Assembly (NCBI GenBank): GCA_036267635.1
Contig: DATAVR010000017.1
Span: 1 to 64,000, forward strand
Direction of reading: 5' to 3'
From: JADGRB01 sp036267635
GTDB taxonomy: Bacteria; Myxococcota_A; Polyangia; Fen-1088
Length of the DNA stretch: 64,000 bases
Shown: positions 15,515-24,651 of the stretch, one piece after another
Layout: each line of letters opens with the position of its first letter
How positions within the stretch are numbered: the first letter of the stretch is position 1
Notes under the pieces: generated by a model
What the model was told of the DNA's origin: nothing
The model's input: the letters and a program-made list of their open reading frames with translations, nothing else
Databases searched by the model: none
Program-made: the position numbers and the translations under genes

Positions 15515-17596
15515 ATGAAGCTCGCCGCGTTCGCCCTCGCCGCCGTCTCGCTCAGCACCGTCCACGCCTCGGCGGCGACGTCGCCTCCCGCGCCCGCTAC
15601 GCAGAAGATCGCCATCGACGCGCGCGGCCCGCTGGCCCTCGTCGAGGTGACCCGCACGGTGGCGGCCGAGGCGGGGGGCGAGCACGGCAGCGAAGCGCTG
15701 CTCGATCTGGCGCTCCCCGACGGCAGCGCCCTCGTCTCCGTCGAAGTACGCGACGGCGGCCGCTGGCGCACGGTCGCGCCGGCCGCCGAGGGCGCCGCGC
15801 GCACCGCCGAGGTCTACCGGGCCGAGAGCACGGCGCGTGGTGTGACACCGGCCAGTGAGCCATACGACGAGAACGCCACCCACCGGCTGCGCCTCCTGCG
15901 CAGCGCGGGCCACGGGACGGCGTCGTTCATGGTGCGCTACCGCTTCGCGGTCCTCCCGATCGCCGCCAGCGGCCGCCTCGTCGTGCGCTTCCCGGCGGCA
16001 ATCGAGCGGCTCCCCCCGGCGGCCGAGGTGACCTTGCAGCTGCGCGGCGCCAGCGACGGCGAGATTGCCGGCGTGCCCACCACGCTTGGGCCGAGCGCCG
16101 GCGCTGTCACCGGTCGCGCTTCCACGCGTGGCGCCTGGGAGGTGGCCTGGACGCCACGCGATCCGGCAACCGGGCGCGACACCCTCCCGCTGGAGGCGCG
16201 GGTCGCGATCGCGCCGCTCTCGCCCGAGCAGACCGCGCTGGCGTTCCTGGTGCGCCACCGTCCGAGCGCCTCGACGGCCACACCACAAAGCCTCCTCTTC
16301 GTCGTCGATCGCTCGCGCAGCGTGGGGCTGCCGGGGCTTTCGGCCGAACGCGATCTGGTGCGCGCGATCATCGAAGCGCTCCCTCCCAGCACGCGTTTCG
16401 ACGCGCTCTTTTTCGACCGCGGCACCAAGCGCCTCTTCCCGATGAGTCGCCCCGCGACGCACGAAGCGATCGAGGGCTTCGAGACGGAGATGGTCCCCGA
16501 CCGACTGCGCAACGGGACCGACCTGTCGAGCGCGCTGCGCGACGCCGGCGCGCTCTTGCGGCGCGAGGCGACGACATTCGGGCCGCGCACCCTGCTGGTC
16601 CTGGTCACCGACGGCGCCTTGGCCGACGATCTGGACGGCGCGGCGCTCGACCACGCGCTCGGATCGACGCAGGGCCTCGACATCGCGCTGGCGGCGCTCA
16701 CCATCCGCCCCGTCGACGATGAACCGATCGCGCCGCGCGCCCGCGACGCCCTGCGCGCGCTGGCGGCCGCCCGCGGCGGCGTGGCCCGCGAGCTCCGCGC
16801 GAACGAGATCGCCGACGCCGTCCCGGCCGCGCTCGCCGACCTGCAGCGCGGTGGCGATCTCGGCGCGATACGGCTCACCGCCGATGGAACTGAGCGACGC
16901 CTGTCAGAGGGCTTGCCGCCCGGTGGTGCCCTGGCGGGCGTCATCCCGCTCAAAGGGCGGCCGCCGCGCGCCGTGCACGTCGAAGCTGTCGCGCGCGGAC
17001 TGCGGATCTCCCTCACGCCGGCCTCCGCGCGTCTCCCGCCGGATTGGTTGCGTCCCTGGATCGCCCGCGGCCGGTCGGATCCGACGCGGTTTTTGAGCGC
17101 GCCGTCGCTGGTCGCGCTCGTCGAGCCTGTCGCGCACACCTCCGGCGCTGCCGAGGCGGCGGTCAAAGGCTCGATGGATCGGATGGTGGTGCGGAACGTG
17201 TTGTCGCTGGCTTACATGCCGCGGGCGCGGGCCTGCTACCTGAATCGCACCGCGGCGACGCCGGCGCTGCGCGATCTCGCCGGGAAGGTGCGGCTGGCGA
17301 TCGATCTGGTGCGCGGCGAGGTCGACCGGGCGACCATCGAATCGTCGACGCTCGCCAACCCCGACATCGAGCGCTGCCTGCAGGAGAGCGCGTTCGAGAT
17401 CGAGGTCCCGCGCGCCGCCCGCAGCGACGCGCCGGTCACCGCCGTGCTCAATATGGTCTTTCGCCCGCGCACCCCCGACAGGAAGGCCGACGTCGATCTG
17501 GGCGCCGTGGGCGATCAGATCGACCTCGTCATCGAGGAGACACAACGCCGGGAAGCGGCCGCGAAACCACCGACGACACATCCCGGCCAGCCGTAG
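15515..17596 (+). CDS. Exported VIT/VWA-domain protein with AgmX-like C-terminal domain
   Basis: A 693-residue protein. A signal peptide (MKLAAFALAAVSLSTVHASA) leads into a VIT-like beta domain (about 30-160), then a von Willebrand A domain with a MIDAS start (FVVDRSRSVG, DxSxS) and VTDG. A C-terminal region of about 110 residues (YLNR...GKVRLAIDLVRGEV...IERCLQESAF) resembles the TonB/AgmX C-terminal domain common in myxobacterial envelope proteins. Inter-alpha-trypsin-inhibitor-like VIT+VWA proteins are adhesion or scaffold proteins in eukaryotes; bacterial roles are mostly unknown. The start is ATG at 15515. A TAGACT hexamer ends 14 bases upstream. Confidence 0.75.
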   Translation: MKLAAFALAAVSLSTVHASAATSPPAPATQKIAIDARGPLALVEVTRTVAAEAGGEHGSEALLDLALPDGSALVSVEVRDGGRWRTVAPAAEGAARTAEVYRAESTARGVTPASEPYDENATHRLRLLRSAGHGTASFMVRYRFAVLPIAASGRLVVRFPAAIERLPPAAEVTLQLRGASDGEIAGVPTTLGPSAGAVTGRASTRGAWEVAWTPRDPATGRDTLPLEARVAIAPLSPEQTALAFLVRHRPSASTATPQSLLFVVDRSRSVGLPGLSAERDLVRAIIEALPPSTRFDALFFDRGTKRLFPMSRPATHEAIEGFETEMVPDRLRNGTDLSSALRDAGALLRREATTFGPRTLLVLVTDGALADDLDGAALDHALGSTQGLDIALAALTIRPVDDEPIAPRARDALRALAAARGGVARELRANEIADAVPAALADLQRGGDLGAIRLTADGTERRLSEGLPPGGALAGVIPLKGRPPRAVHVEAVARGLRISLTPASARLPPDWLRPWIARGRSDPTRFLSAPSLVALVEPVAHTSGAAEAAVKGSMDRMVVRNVLSLAYMPRARACYLNRTAATPALRDLAGKVRLAIDLVRGEVDRATIESSTLANPDIERCLQESAFEIEVPRAARSDAPVTAVLNMVFRPRTPDRKADVDLGAVGDQIDLVIEETQRREAAAKPPTTHPGQP

Positions 17597-17772
17597 CGGC
17601 GCTTCGGCCGCCAAAGGCCCGTGTGCAAAACCTTGCACGCTCGCCCGGCAATCAAACGGCGTTACAAATCTGCCGACGGCGACGACGAAGCTGGACTTCC
17701 AGATTGGCGCTCTTGTACGTTACGCCCCGTCCGTCAGTCGCAAAAACGCAGTTTAGTGTGAAGGGAGCTACC

Positions 17773-20700
17773 GTGGGGATCCGTCGGGGGTTCGTGGTCG
17801 GTTGTGGTCTGTTGGGCGCAGTGTGGACCGTGGGATGCGTGGTTCCGTCTTCTCCAGACGAGCCCGCCGCGACGACGCGGGTGCAATCCGCCGTCAGCGG
17901 ATTCGCGGGCGTCCTCACCCAGCATAACGATCTGGGTCGCACGGGCGCCAACCTGAGCGAGACGATCCTCAACACCAGCAACGTCAAGGTCGGGACCTTC
18001 GGCAAGCTGCACGCGCTGGCCGTCACCGGCCAGGTCTACGCGCAGCCGCTGTACATGCCGAGCATCCAGACCACCAACGGGATCAAGAACCTCGTCTTCA
18101 TCGCCACCGAGGCCAACGACGTCTATGCCTACAACGCCGACAGCCCCTGGGATCTCGTCTGGTCGCGCACCAACTTCGAGATGCCCTGGGCCTCGACCGC
18201 CTGCTCGAACACGCAGCCGCTGCTCGGCATCAGCAGCACGCCGGTCATCGATCCGCTGTCGATGACGATGTACGTCGCCGCCAAGACGAACCAGGGCGGC
18301 GTGTTCAAGTACATGCTCCACGCGCTCAATCTGACCAACGGCGCCGACCGGACCGGCAGCCCGATCGACATGTCGCTCGACGGGTCCCAACACCCGCTCA
18401 CCGTCCCCGGAACCGGCGACGGCGCTCCCGACGGCGGCTCGGGGATCACCTTCGATCCGATGCGGCAGCTCAACCGGGTCGGGCTCACGCTGTCGCAGGG
18501 CGTGCTCTTCGTCGGCTTCGCCAGCCACTGCGACACCAACAACTACCACGGCTGGATCCTGCGCTTCGACACCTCTTTCTCGCCGCCGAAGCCGCTGGCA
18601 CCGTTCGTGACCAACCCCAACACCGGCCACGGCGGCCTCTGGATGGGCGGCGCCGGCTTCAGCGTCGACGCCAACAACGATCTCTACTTCGTGAGCGGCG
18701 ACGGCGAAAAAGGGAAGACCACCACCGACGGCAAGCAGCTGGCGAACGCCTTCGTCCGCCTGACCACGGTCGGCCCCACGCAGACGCCGACCGTGGGCAG
18801 CTGGTTCATGCCTTCGGACGTGGCGAACCTCGACACCCTGGACCAAGACCTCGGCGCGGCCGGGCCGCTGCTGATCCCGGGCACCAACCGCATCCTCGGC
18901 GGCGGCAAAGGCGGCATCTACTACCTCCTCGACCGAACCACCATGGGCGGGTTCGTCGCCGGCAGCACGCCCGAGGCGGCCGCCATCCAGCGCTTCGCGC
19001 CGACCGCCACCGGCAACTGGATCGTCGGCAGCCCCATCTTCTGGAACAGCCCCGCCGGCGCGCGCATCTACACCTGGCCCGGCGGCACGCCGCTCGCGTC
19101 CTACGCTTTCGATCTGACCGCCCAGAAGTTCACCTCGACGACACCCCTCGCGCAGGGGACCGTCAACCCGACCGATCCGCAGGGGGGACACCTGTCGCTC
19201 TCGGCCAACGGCTCGCTCGCCGGCACCGGCATCGTCTGGGCCAACCACGGCCTGGCCAGCGAAGGGAACGGCATGCCCGTCGCTGGCGCGCTCTATGCCT
19301 TCAACGCCGAAAACGTCGCGCAGAAGCTCTGGGACTCGACGCTGGTCTCGAGTGATACGCTGACGAGCTACGCGAAGTACACGCCGCCGACGGTCGCCAA
19401 CGGCAAGGTCTACGTCGCCACCTTCTCGGGCGAGGTCGACGTTTACGGCCTCCTGGCGACGCCGACCGACGCCGGCGTGCGCGACGCGGCGCCCGACCTT
19501 CCGATCACCACGGTGCTCCACTGCGGCGGCTTCGACGGCGGCGCGCCGCAACCGACGACCTGGACCTACGTCTACAACACCTACTTCGGCCCGGGGACCG
19601 CCGGCCACTGCGCCAACTGCCACGGGAACGCCGCGCCGGGCGGGTTCTCCACCGGAACCTCCCTGGCCGCCACCACCAAGGACACCTTCTATTCGGGGCT
19701 CGTCGCCATCGGGCAGATCTCGACGACGGCGGGGACCAGCTCCGCGCTCGGCAACCCGGCGCAATCGGCGCTGAGCTGGTTCGGGCCGATGCGGACGTCG
19801 AGCGCCGGGCTCCTCATGCCGCAGGATCAGCAGGCGCTGAACCCTGCCGCGGTCGCGGCCGTCTGCGGATGGGTCGCCGCCGGCGCGCTCGACGACGCGG
19901 CGAACGGGACGGCGTGCACCAGCGGATCGCAGTGCACCTCGGGATCGTGCGTCAACGGATTCTGTTGCAACACCACCTGCACCGGCACCTGCACCGCCTG
20001 CTCGGCCGCCAAGACCGGCGGGACCAACGGCACCTGCGCCAACGTCACCGCCGGCACGACCGACGCCCGCTGCGTGGCCGCCCCGCCCTGCGGCAACACC
20101 GGCGCCTGCACCGCCACCGGCTCTTGCGCCCTGGCGCCGACCACCACCTCCTGCCGCGCGGCGAGCTGCGCCACCGGCACCGCCACCGCCGCCGCCAATT
20201 GCAACGGCGCCGGCGCCTGCCCGACCGCGGTCACCAGCGTCTGCACGCCGTTCATCTGCGGCGCCACCGCCTGCAAGACCACCTGCGCCGCCGACACCGA
20301 CTGCGTGAGCGGCGACTTCTGCTCCGGCACCGCCTGCACCGCCAAGAAGGCCAACGGCGGCGCCTGCACCGCCACCGACCAGTGCACGTCGGGAGCGTGC
20401 GTCGACGGGTTCTGCTGCAACACCGCGTGCACGGGCGCTTGCACTGCCTGTTCGAACGCCAAGACCGGCGCCGCCAACGGCACCTGCGCCAACACCACCG
20501 CGGGGGCCAGCGACACCCGCTGCGTGACGGCCCCACCCTGCGGCAACACCGGCGCCTGCAGCGGCAGCGGCACCTGCGCCTTCGCCCCGACCACCACCTC
20601 GTGCCGCGCCGCCAGCTGCGCCTCCGGCACCGCCACCACCGCCGCCAACTGCAACGGCGCCGGCGCCTGTCCGACCGCCGTGACGAAGAGCTGCGCGCCG

Positions 20701-22770
20701 TTCATCTGCGGCGCCACCGCCTGCACCATCTCGTGCACGACGGCCGCCAACTGCGCAGCCAGCGCGCAGTGCACCGGCGGCCTCTGCGTCGCCTGCACCG
20801 GCACCACCTGCCTGGCCAACGGCGCCGCCTGCACCGCCGGCAGCCAGTGCACCACCGGCTCGTGCGTCGACGGGTTCTGTTGCAACACCACCTGCACCGG
20901 CACCTGCACCGCCTGCTCCGCCGCCAAGACCGGCGGGACCAACGGCACCTGCGCCAACGTCGCGGCCGGCACGACCGACGCCCGCTGCGTGGCCGCCCCG
21001 CCCTGCGGCAACACCGGCGCCTGCACCGCCAGCGGCTCTTGCGCCCTCGCGCCGACCACCACCTCCTGCCGCGCGGCGAGCTGCGCCACCGGCACCGCCA
21101 CCGCCGCCGCCAATTGCAACGGCGCCGGCGCCTGCCCGACCGCGGTCACCAGCGCCTGCACGCCGTTCATCTGCGGCGCCACCGCCTGCAAGACCACCTG
21201 CGCCGCCGACACCGACTGCGTGAGCGGCGACTTCTGCTCCGGCACCGCCTGCACCGCGAAGAAGACGACCGGCAGCGCCTGCACGACGGCCAGTCAGTGC
21301 ACCTCCGCGGCGTGCGTCGACGGCTTCTGCTGCAACAGCGCCTGCACCGGCGCCTGCACCGCCTGCTCGAACGCCAAGACCGGCGCCGCCAACGGCACTT
21401 GCGCCGGCACCACCGCCGGCGCCACCGACACGCGCTGCGTGGCCGCTCCGCCCTGCGGCAACACCGGCACTTGCAGCGGCAGCGGCAGCTGCGCCGTCGC
21501 GCCGGCCACCACCTCCTGCCGCGCCGCCAGCTGCGCGAGCGGTGTCGCCACCGCCGCCTCCAGCTGCAACGGCACCGGCGCCTGCCCGACGGCGGTCACC
21601 AGCTCCTGTGGCCTGTTCGCCTGCGGGACCACCGCCTGCAAGACCACCTGCGCCGCCGACACCGACTGCGCGAGCGGTGACGCCTGCTCCGGCACCACCT
21701 GCGTCGCCAAGCAGTCCAACGGGACCGCCTGCACCACCGCCACGCAATGTTCCTCGGGCGCGTGTGTCGACGGGCTCTGCTGCAACAGCGCCTGCACCGG
21801 CGCCTGCACCGCCTGCTCGAACGCCAAGACCGGCGCCGCCAACGGCACTTGCGCCAGCACCACGGCCGGCGCCACCGACACGCGCTGCGTGGCGGCTCCG
21901 CCCTGCGGGAACACCGGCGCTTGCAGCGGCAGCGGCGCCTGCGCCGTCGCGCCGACCACCACCTCTTGTCGCGCCGCCAGCTGCGCCAGCAGCACCGCGA
22001 CCGCCGCCGCCAACTGCAACGGCGCCGGCGCCTGCCCGACCACCGTCACGGCGGCCTGCACGCCCTACGTCTGCGGCACGACCGCCTGCAAGACCACCTG
22101 CACGACCGCCGCCGACTGCATCACCGGCGACAGCTGCACGACGGGCGTCTGCACGGCGCCGGCGGCGACCTGCACCGCGGCGATCGCCGTCGTGGACGAC
22201 TTCGAGGACGACAACAACCAGATCAGACTGCTCGACGGTCGCAACGGCCCGCTCTACACCTACGCCGACACGACCGGCTCGACCATCACGCCGGCCGCGG
22301 GCGCCATCTTCGCGCCGACCGCGCCGGGCGACGTCACGCCGAAGTTCGCGGCGCACGTCTCGGGCAAGCTGTCGACCGCCGCTACGGTGTGGGCCGGCTT
22401 CGGCATGGACTTCCTGACGCCGAAGGCGCTCTACAACGCCTCGAAGTACACCGGCATCTCGTTCTACGCCAAGAAGGGCTCCTCGACCGCCTCGAGCGCC
22501 GTCCGGGTGAAGGTGCCCGACCGCAACACCGATCCGACGGGCGGCGTCTGCACCTCCTGCTCGAACGACTTCGGCTCCGACCTGACGCTGACGACCACCT
22601 GGACCAAGTTCACCCTCCCGTTCACCAGCCTGACCCAGCAGGCCGGTTGGGGCGCGCCCCGCCCCGCCCACCTCGATCCGACCGGCGTCGTGGCCGTGCA
22701 ATTTCAGGTGACGGCCGCGGGCGCCAACTACGACATCTGGCTCGACGACGTCACGTTCACCTGCAACTGA
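17773..22770 (+). CDS. Giant modular Cys-repeat lipoprotein with PQQ-like propeller and haem motif
   Basis: A 1665-residue outer-envelope protein. The GTG start at 17773 has AGGGAG upstream. A lipoprotein signal ends in TVGC (Cys22). Residues about 40-580 form a PQQ-like beta-propeller (repeated LVFIATEANDVYAYN-type strands). A c-type haem site follows, CANCH at 613-617, in a cytochrome-like domain of about 120 residues. Five tandem Cys-rich repeats of about 150 residues start at 711, 861, 1016, 1166 and 1316, each with about 24 Cys. The last 195 residues (VDDFEDDNNQ...WLDDVTF) look like a carbohydrate-binding or CIA30-like jelly roll. The design suggests a surface protein that binds a glycan and shuttles electrons; function is unknown. 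Confidence 0.85.
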   Translation: MGIRRGFVVGCGLLGAVWTVGCVVPSSPDEPAATTRVQSAVSGFAGVLTQHNDLGRTGANLSETILNTSNVKVGTFGKLHALAVTGQVYAQPLYMPSIQTTNGIKNLVFIATEANDVYAYNADSPWDLVWSRTNFEMPWASTACSNTQPLLGISSTPVIDPLSMTMYVAAKTNQGGVFKYMLHALNLTNGADRTGSPIDMSLDGSQHPLTVPGTGDGAPDGGSGITFDPMRQLNRVGLTLSQGVLFVGFASHCDTNNYHGWILRFDTSFSPPKPLAPFVTNPNTGHGGLWMGGAGFSVDANNDLYFVSGDGEKGKTTTDGKQLANAFVRLTTVGPTQTPTVGSWFMPSDVANLDTLDQDLGAAGPLLIPGTNRILGGGKGGIYYLLDRTTMGGFVAGSTPEAAAIQRFAPTATGNWIVGSPIFWNSPAGARIYTWPGGTPLASYAFDLTAQKFTSTTPLAQGTVNPTDPQGGHLSLSANGSLAGTGIVWANHGLASEGNGMPVAGALYAFNAENVAQKLWDSTLVSSDTLTSYAKYTPPTVANGKVYVATFSGEVDVYGLLATPTDAGVRDAAPDLPITTVLHCGGFDGGAPQPTTWTYVYNTYFGPGTAGHCANCHGNAAPGGFSTGTSLAATTKDTFYSGLVAIGQISTTAGTSSALGNPAQSALSWFGPMRTSSAGLLMPQDQQALNPAAVAAVCGWVAAGALDDAANGTACTSGSQCTSGSCVNGFCCNTTCTGTCTACSAAKTGGTNGTCANVTAGTTDARCVAAPPCGNTGACTATGSCALAPTTTSCRAASCATGTATAAANCNGAGACPTAVTSVCTPFICGATACKTTCAADTDCVSGDFCSGTACTAKKANGGACTATDQCTSGACVDGFCCNTACTGACTACSNAKTGAANGTCANTTAGASDTRCVTAPPCGNTGACSGSGTCAFAPTTTSCRAASCASGTATTAANCNGAGACPTAVTKSCAPFICGATACTISCTTAANCAASAQCTGGLCVACTGTTCLANGAACTAGSQCTTGSCVDGFCCNTTCTGTCTACSAAKTGGTNGTCANVAAGTTDARCVAAPPCGNTGACTASGSCALAPTTTSCRAASCATGTATAAANCNGAGACPTAVTSACTPFICGATACKTTCAADTDCVSGDFCSGTACTAKKTTGSACTTASQCTSAACVDGFCCNSACTGACTACSNAKTGAANGTCAGTTAGATDTRCVAAPPCGNTGTCSGSGSCAVAPATTSCRAASCASGVATAASSCNGTGACPTAVTSSCGLFACGTTACKTTCAADTDCASGDACSGTTCVAKQSNGTACTTATQCSSGACVDGLCCNSACTGACTACSNAKTGAANGTCASTTAGATDTRCVAAPPCGNTGACSGSGACAVAPTTTSCRAASCASSTATAAANCNGAGACPTTVTAACTPYVCGTTACKTTCTTAADCITGDSCTTGVCTAPAATCTAAIAVVDDFEDDNNQIRLLDGRNGPLYTYADTTGSTITPAAGAIFAPTAPGDVTPKFAAHVSGKLSTAATVWAGFGMDFLTPKALYNASKYTGISFYAKKGSSTASSAVRVKVPDRNTDPTGGVCTSCSNDFGSDLTLTTTWTKFTLPFTSLTQQAGWGAPRPAHLDPTGVVAVQFQVTAAGANYDIWLDDVTFTCN
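19903..22160 (+). repeat. Five tandem ~450-bp Cys-rich coding repeats
   Basis: Units begin at 19903, 20353, 20818, 21268 and 21718, spaced 450, 465, 450 and 450 bases. Each encodes the order GxxCxxxxQCxSxxCVDGFCC, then CTACS, CxAxPPCGNTG, SCRAASC, NCNGAGACP and TTCxxDxDC. Units 1 and 3 are almost identical (class A). Units 2, 4 and 5 share other residues (class B, for example CSNAKTGAANGTC), giving an A-B-A-B-B order. The last part of unit 2 and the end of unit 5 diverge. Confidence 0.9.
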
Positions 22771-22833
22771 TCGAACGCGACCAGGCCGACGTCAGAGGCG
22801 CACGCGGACGGCCAGCGCACGCGAAGCGGGCTC

Positions 22834-22861
22834 CCGCGACCCACCCCCTGCTGGGTCGCGG
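22834..22861. terminator. Hairpin after the giant lipoprotein gene
   Basis: A perfect 10-bp stem (CCGCGACCCA with TGGGTCGCGG) and an 8-base loop lie 63 bases after the 22770 stop. There is no strong T-tract. It separates this gene from the nine-gene run at 22999 and is a plausible terminator. Confidence 0.5.
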
Positions 22862-22984
22862 TGTATTCGAGCGTCTCGCCTGCCCGCGCCGCACAGGGCC
22901 CGCGATCTCAGCCCAGAACGGAGGCCCCCGGAACCTTCGTCGCGGCGGTCCGAGATTCATCAGGCTCCCTCGCGCGAAGGGATC

Positions 22985-22990
22985 TAGAAT
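22985..22990 (+). promoter_or_regulatory. -10-like hexamer of the cysteine operon
   Basis: TAGAAT ends eight bases before the ATG at 22999, the first gene of a nine-gene run. I see no good -35. If used, transcription would start at or within a base or two of the ATG. Confidence 0.4.
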
Positions 22991-22998
22991 TGGGGCAC

Positions 22999-23328
22999 AT
23001 GGAAGAGACTGCGTTCAATCCCAAACGGCGCCTCTGCCCCGACGGCAGCTGCGTGGGCGTCCTTGGTGCCGACGGGCGCTGCAGCGTTTGCCGGCGCTCC
23101 GCGGGAGCGGGTGGCGACTCGCCAGCTGAGTCGTTTGCCGATTCGTCCGGCGATACGTCTGCTGAGATCTTGGCCGCCGCCGGCGATGACGACGCGCGCG
23201 CCTCCGAGAGAGGGGACGGAGCGAGCTCCGGCTTCGATCCGAGGCGCCGGCTGTGTGACGACGGGAGCTGCGTCGGCGTGGTGGGCGCCACCGGAGTCTG
23301 TGGCACCTGCGGTCGGAGAGCGGACTAG
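22999..23328 (+). CDS. Small protein with two identical-plan Cys4 knuckles
   Basis: A 109-residue protein made of one short motif used twice: FxPxRRLCxDGSCVGVxGxxGxCxxC. The first copy spans 6-31 (Cys13, Cys18, Cys28, Cys31) and the second 79-104 (Cys86, Cys91, Cys101, Cys104). The 45 residues between them are acidic and Ala/Ser-rich, hence likely disordered. Four Cys in CxxxxC...CxxC spacing suggests one metal ion, probably zinc, per copy. No family name is known to me. The ATG at 22999 is chosen because the first motif begins just inside it. It ends one base before the next gene starts, so it heads the cysteine run. Confidence 0.65.
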   Translation: MEETAFNPKRRLCPDGSCVGVLGADGRCSVCRRSAGAGGDSPAESFADSSGDTSAEILAAAGDDDARASERGDGASSGFDPRRRLCDDGSCVGVVGATGVCGTCGRRAD

Positions 23329-23329
23329 C

Positions 23330-23689
23330 GTGCCGAGCGTCGCTGTCGTCGGGGCCTCGAGCGCACCGCAGAAGTTCGGCAACAAGGCGGTCCGCGCCTA
23401 CCTGCGCCGGGGCTGGACGGTCTACCCGGTGAATCCCAACGAAAAGACGATCGAAGGGCTGCCGGTCTACGCCCGCGTCGAGGATCTGCCGGCCGGCGTG
23501 GAGCGCTTCTCGCTCTACGTGCCGCCCTCCGTCGGGATCACGCTGCTGGAGGCGATCAAGAGCAAGCAGCCGAAGGAGGTCTATCTCAACCCGGGCTCCG
23601 AGAGCGACGAGCTCATCGCCCGCGCCGAGACGTTGGGCCTGGAACCGATCCTCGCCTGTTCGATCATCGAGATCGGCGAGCGGCCTTGA
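23330..23689 (+). CDS. CoA-binding domain protein (YccU-like)
   Basis: A 119-residue single-domain Rossmann-like CoA-binding protein: VAVVGASSAPQKFGNKAVRAYLRRGW at the start, then VYPVNPNEKTIEGLPVY, and a PGSESDELI loop. This form is typical of stand-alone YccU-type proteins related to the CoA-binding part of succinyl-CoA synthetase alpha. Their role is not settled. The start is GTG at 23330, one base after the previous stop. It is followed 19 bases later by cysK. Confidence 0.82.
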   Translation: MPSVAVVGASSAPQKFGNKAVRAYLRRGWTVYPVNPNEKTIEGLPVYARVEDLPAGVERFSLYVPPSVGITLLEAIKSKQPKEVYLNPGSESDELIARAETLGLEPILACSIIEIGERP

Positions 23690-23708
23690 GCTAATCTCGC
23701 GCGCCTCG

Positions 23709-24641
23709 ATGCCGGCTTACGCGGTCAACAGCATGCTCGATCTCATCGGCGGGACGCCGCTGGTGAGGCTGCGCCACCTCGTCGACCCGACGATGGCCGA
23801 CGTGTTCTGCAAGTGCGAGCAGTTCAACCCGGGCGGTTCGCTCAAGGATCGGGTGGCGCTCTCGATGATCGAGGCGGGCGAGCGCGACGGAAAGCTCACG
23901 CCGGGAGAGTCGGTGATCATCGAGCCGACCTCCGGCAACACCGGCGTCGGGCTGGCGCTGGTGTCGGCGGCCAAGCGCTATCGCCTCATCCTGACAATGC
24001 CCGACAACATGTCGCTCGAGCGGCGCGCGCTGCTCAAGGCCTACGGGGCCGAGCTGCACCTGACGCCGGCGGCGGCGGTCATGCGCGGCGCGGTCGAGCG
24101 CGCCCAAGAACTCGCCCGCGATTACCCGCACGCCTTCATGCCGCAGCAATTCAACAACCCGGCCAACGTCGCCGCGCACTACCGCACGACGGGCCCCGAG
24201 ATCGTCGCCCAGCTCGGCAACCGCAGCCCGGACGCCTTCGTGCACGGCGTGGGGACGGGCGGGACGATCACCGGCGTCGGGCGGGTGCTGCGGGAGCTGC
24301 GCCCCGACGTGCGCATCGTGGCGGTCGAGCCGGACAAGAGCGCCGTGCTGTCGGGCGGACCGCCGGGCGAGCACCGGATCGACGGCATCGGCGCCGGGTT
24401 CGTGCCGGCCATCCTCGACAGAGCCGTGCTCTCGGAGGTGCGGACGATCTCCGAAGGCGACGCGCAGCGGACCAAGCTGGCGCTGGCGCGGCGCGAGGGG
24501 CTGCTGGTCGGCATCTCCGCCGGCGCCTCGGTGAAGATCGCGCTCGACGTCGCGCGCGAGCTCGGGCCCGGCAAGACCGTCGTCACCATCCTCTGCGACA
24601 CCGGCGAGCGGTACTTCTCGTCGGACGCCTATTTCGAGTAA
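23709..24641 (+). CDS. cysK: O-acetylserine-type cysteine synthase
   Basis: A 310-residue PLP enzyme of the beta family that makes cysteine from O-acetylserine and sulfide. The PLP lysine is Lys46 in GGSLKDR; the substrate loop PTSGNTG and the phosphate-binding GTGGTITG are intact. The loop SGGPPGEHRIDGIGAGFVP is the classic CysK form for O-acetylserine. This separates it from the second paralogue in the run (27505). ATG 23709 is used; an internal ATG eight codons later would remove a short leader. It lies in the nine-gene run, ten bases ahead of the E1-like gene. Confidence 0.9.
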   Translation: MPAYAVNSMLDLIGGTPLVRLRHLVDPTMADVFCKCEQFNPGGSLKDRVALSMIEAGERDGKLTPGESVIIEPTSGNTGVGLALVSAAKRYRLILTMPDNMSLERRALLKAYGAELHLTPAAAVMRGAVERAQELARDYPHAFMPQQFNNPANVAAHYRTTGPEIVAQLGNRSPDAFVHGVGTGGTITGVGRVLRELRPDVRIVAVEPDKSAVLSGGPPGEHRIDGIGAGFVPAILDRAVLSEVRTISEGDAQRTKLALARREGLLVGISAGASVKIALDVARELGPGKTVVTILCDTGERYFSSDAYFE

Positions 24642-24651
24642 GGGGCCGCGA

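Noticed and set aside
17623..17638. GTGCAA/TTGCAC hairpin between the VWA gene and the giant lipoprotein gene
   Set aside because: A 6-bp stem with no T-tract; too weak to call a terminator or riboswitch.
19903..22160. Possible CRISPR-like or satellite array
   Set aside because: The repeats are 450 bp, in frame, code for Cys-rich modules and have no spacers.
17734..22701. A 1655-codon open frame on the minus strand opposite the giant lipoprotein
   Set aside because: It is a shadow caused by the high-GC, Cys-repeat coding strand; it is all Gly, Ala, Val and Arg with no domain, while the plus strand has signal, haem and repeat motifs.
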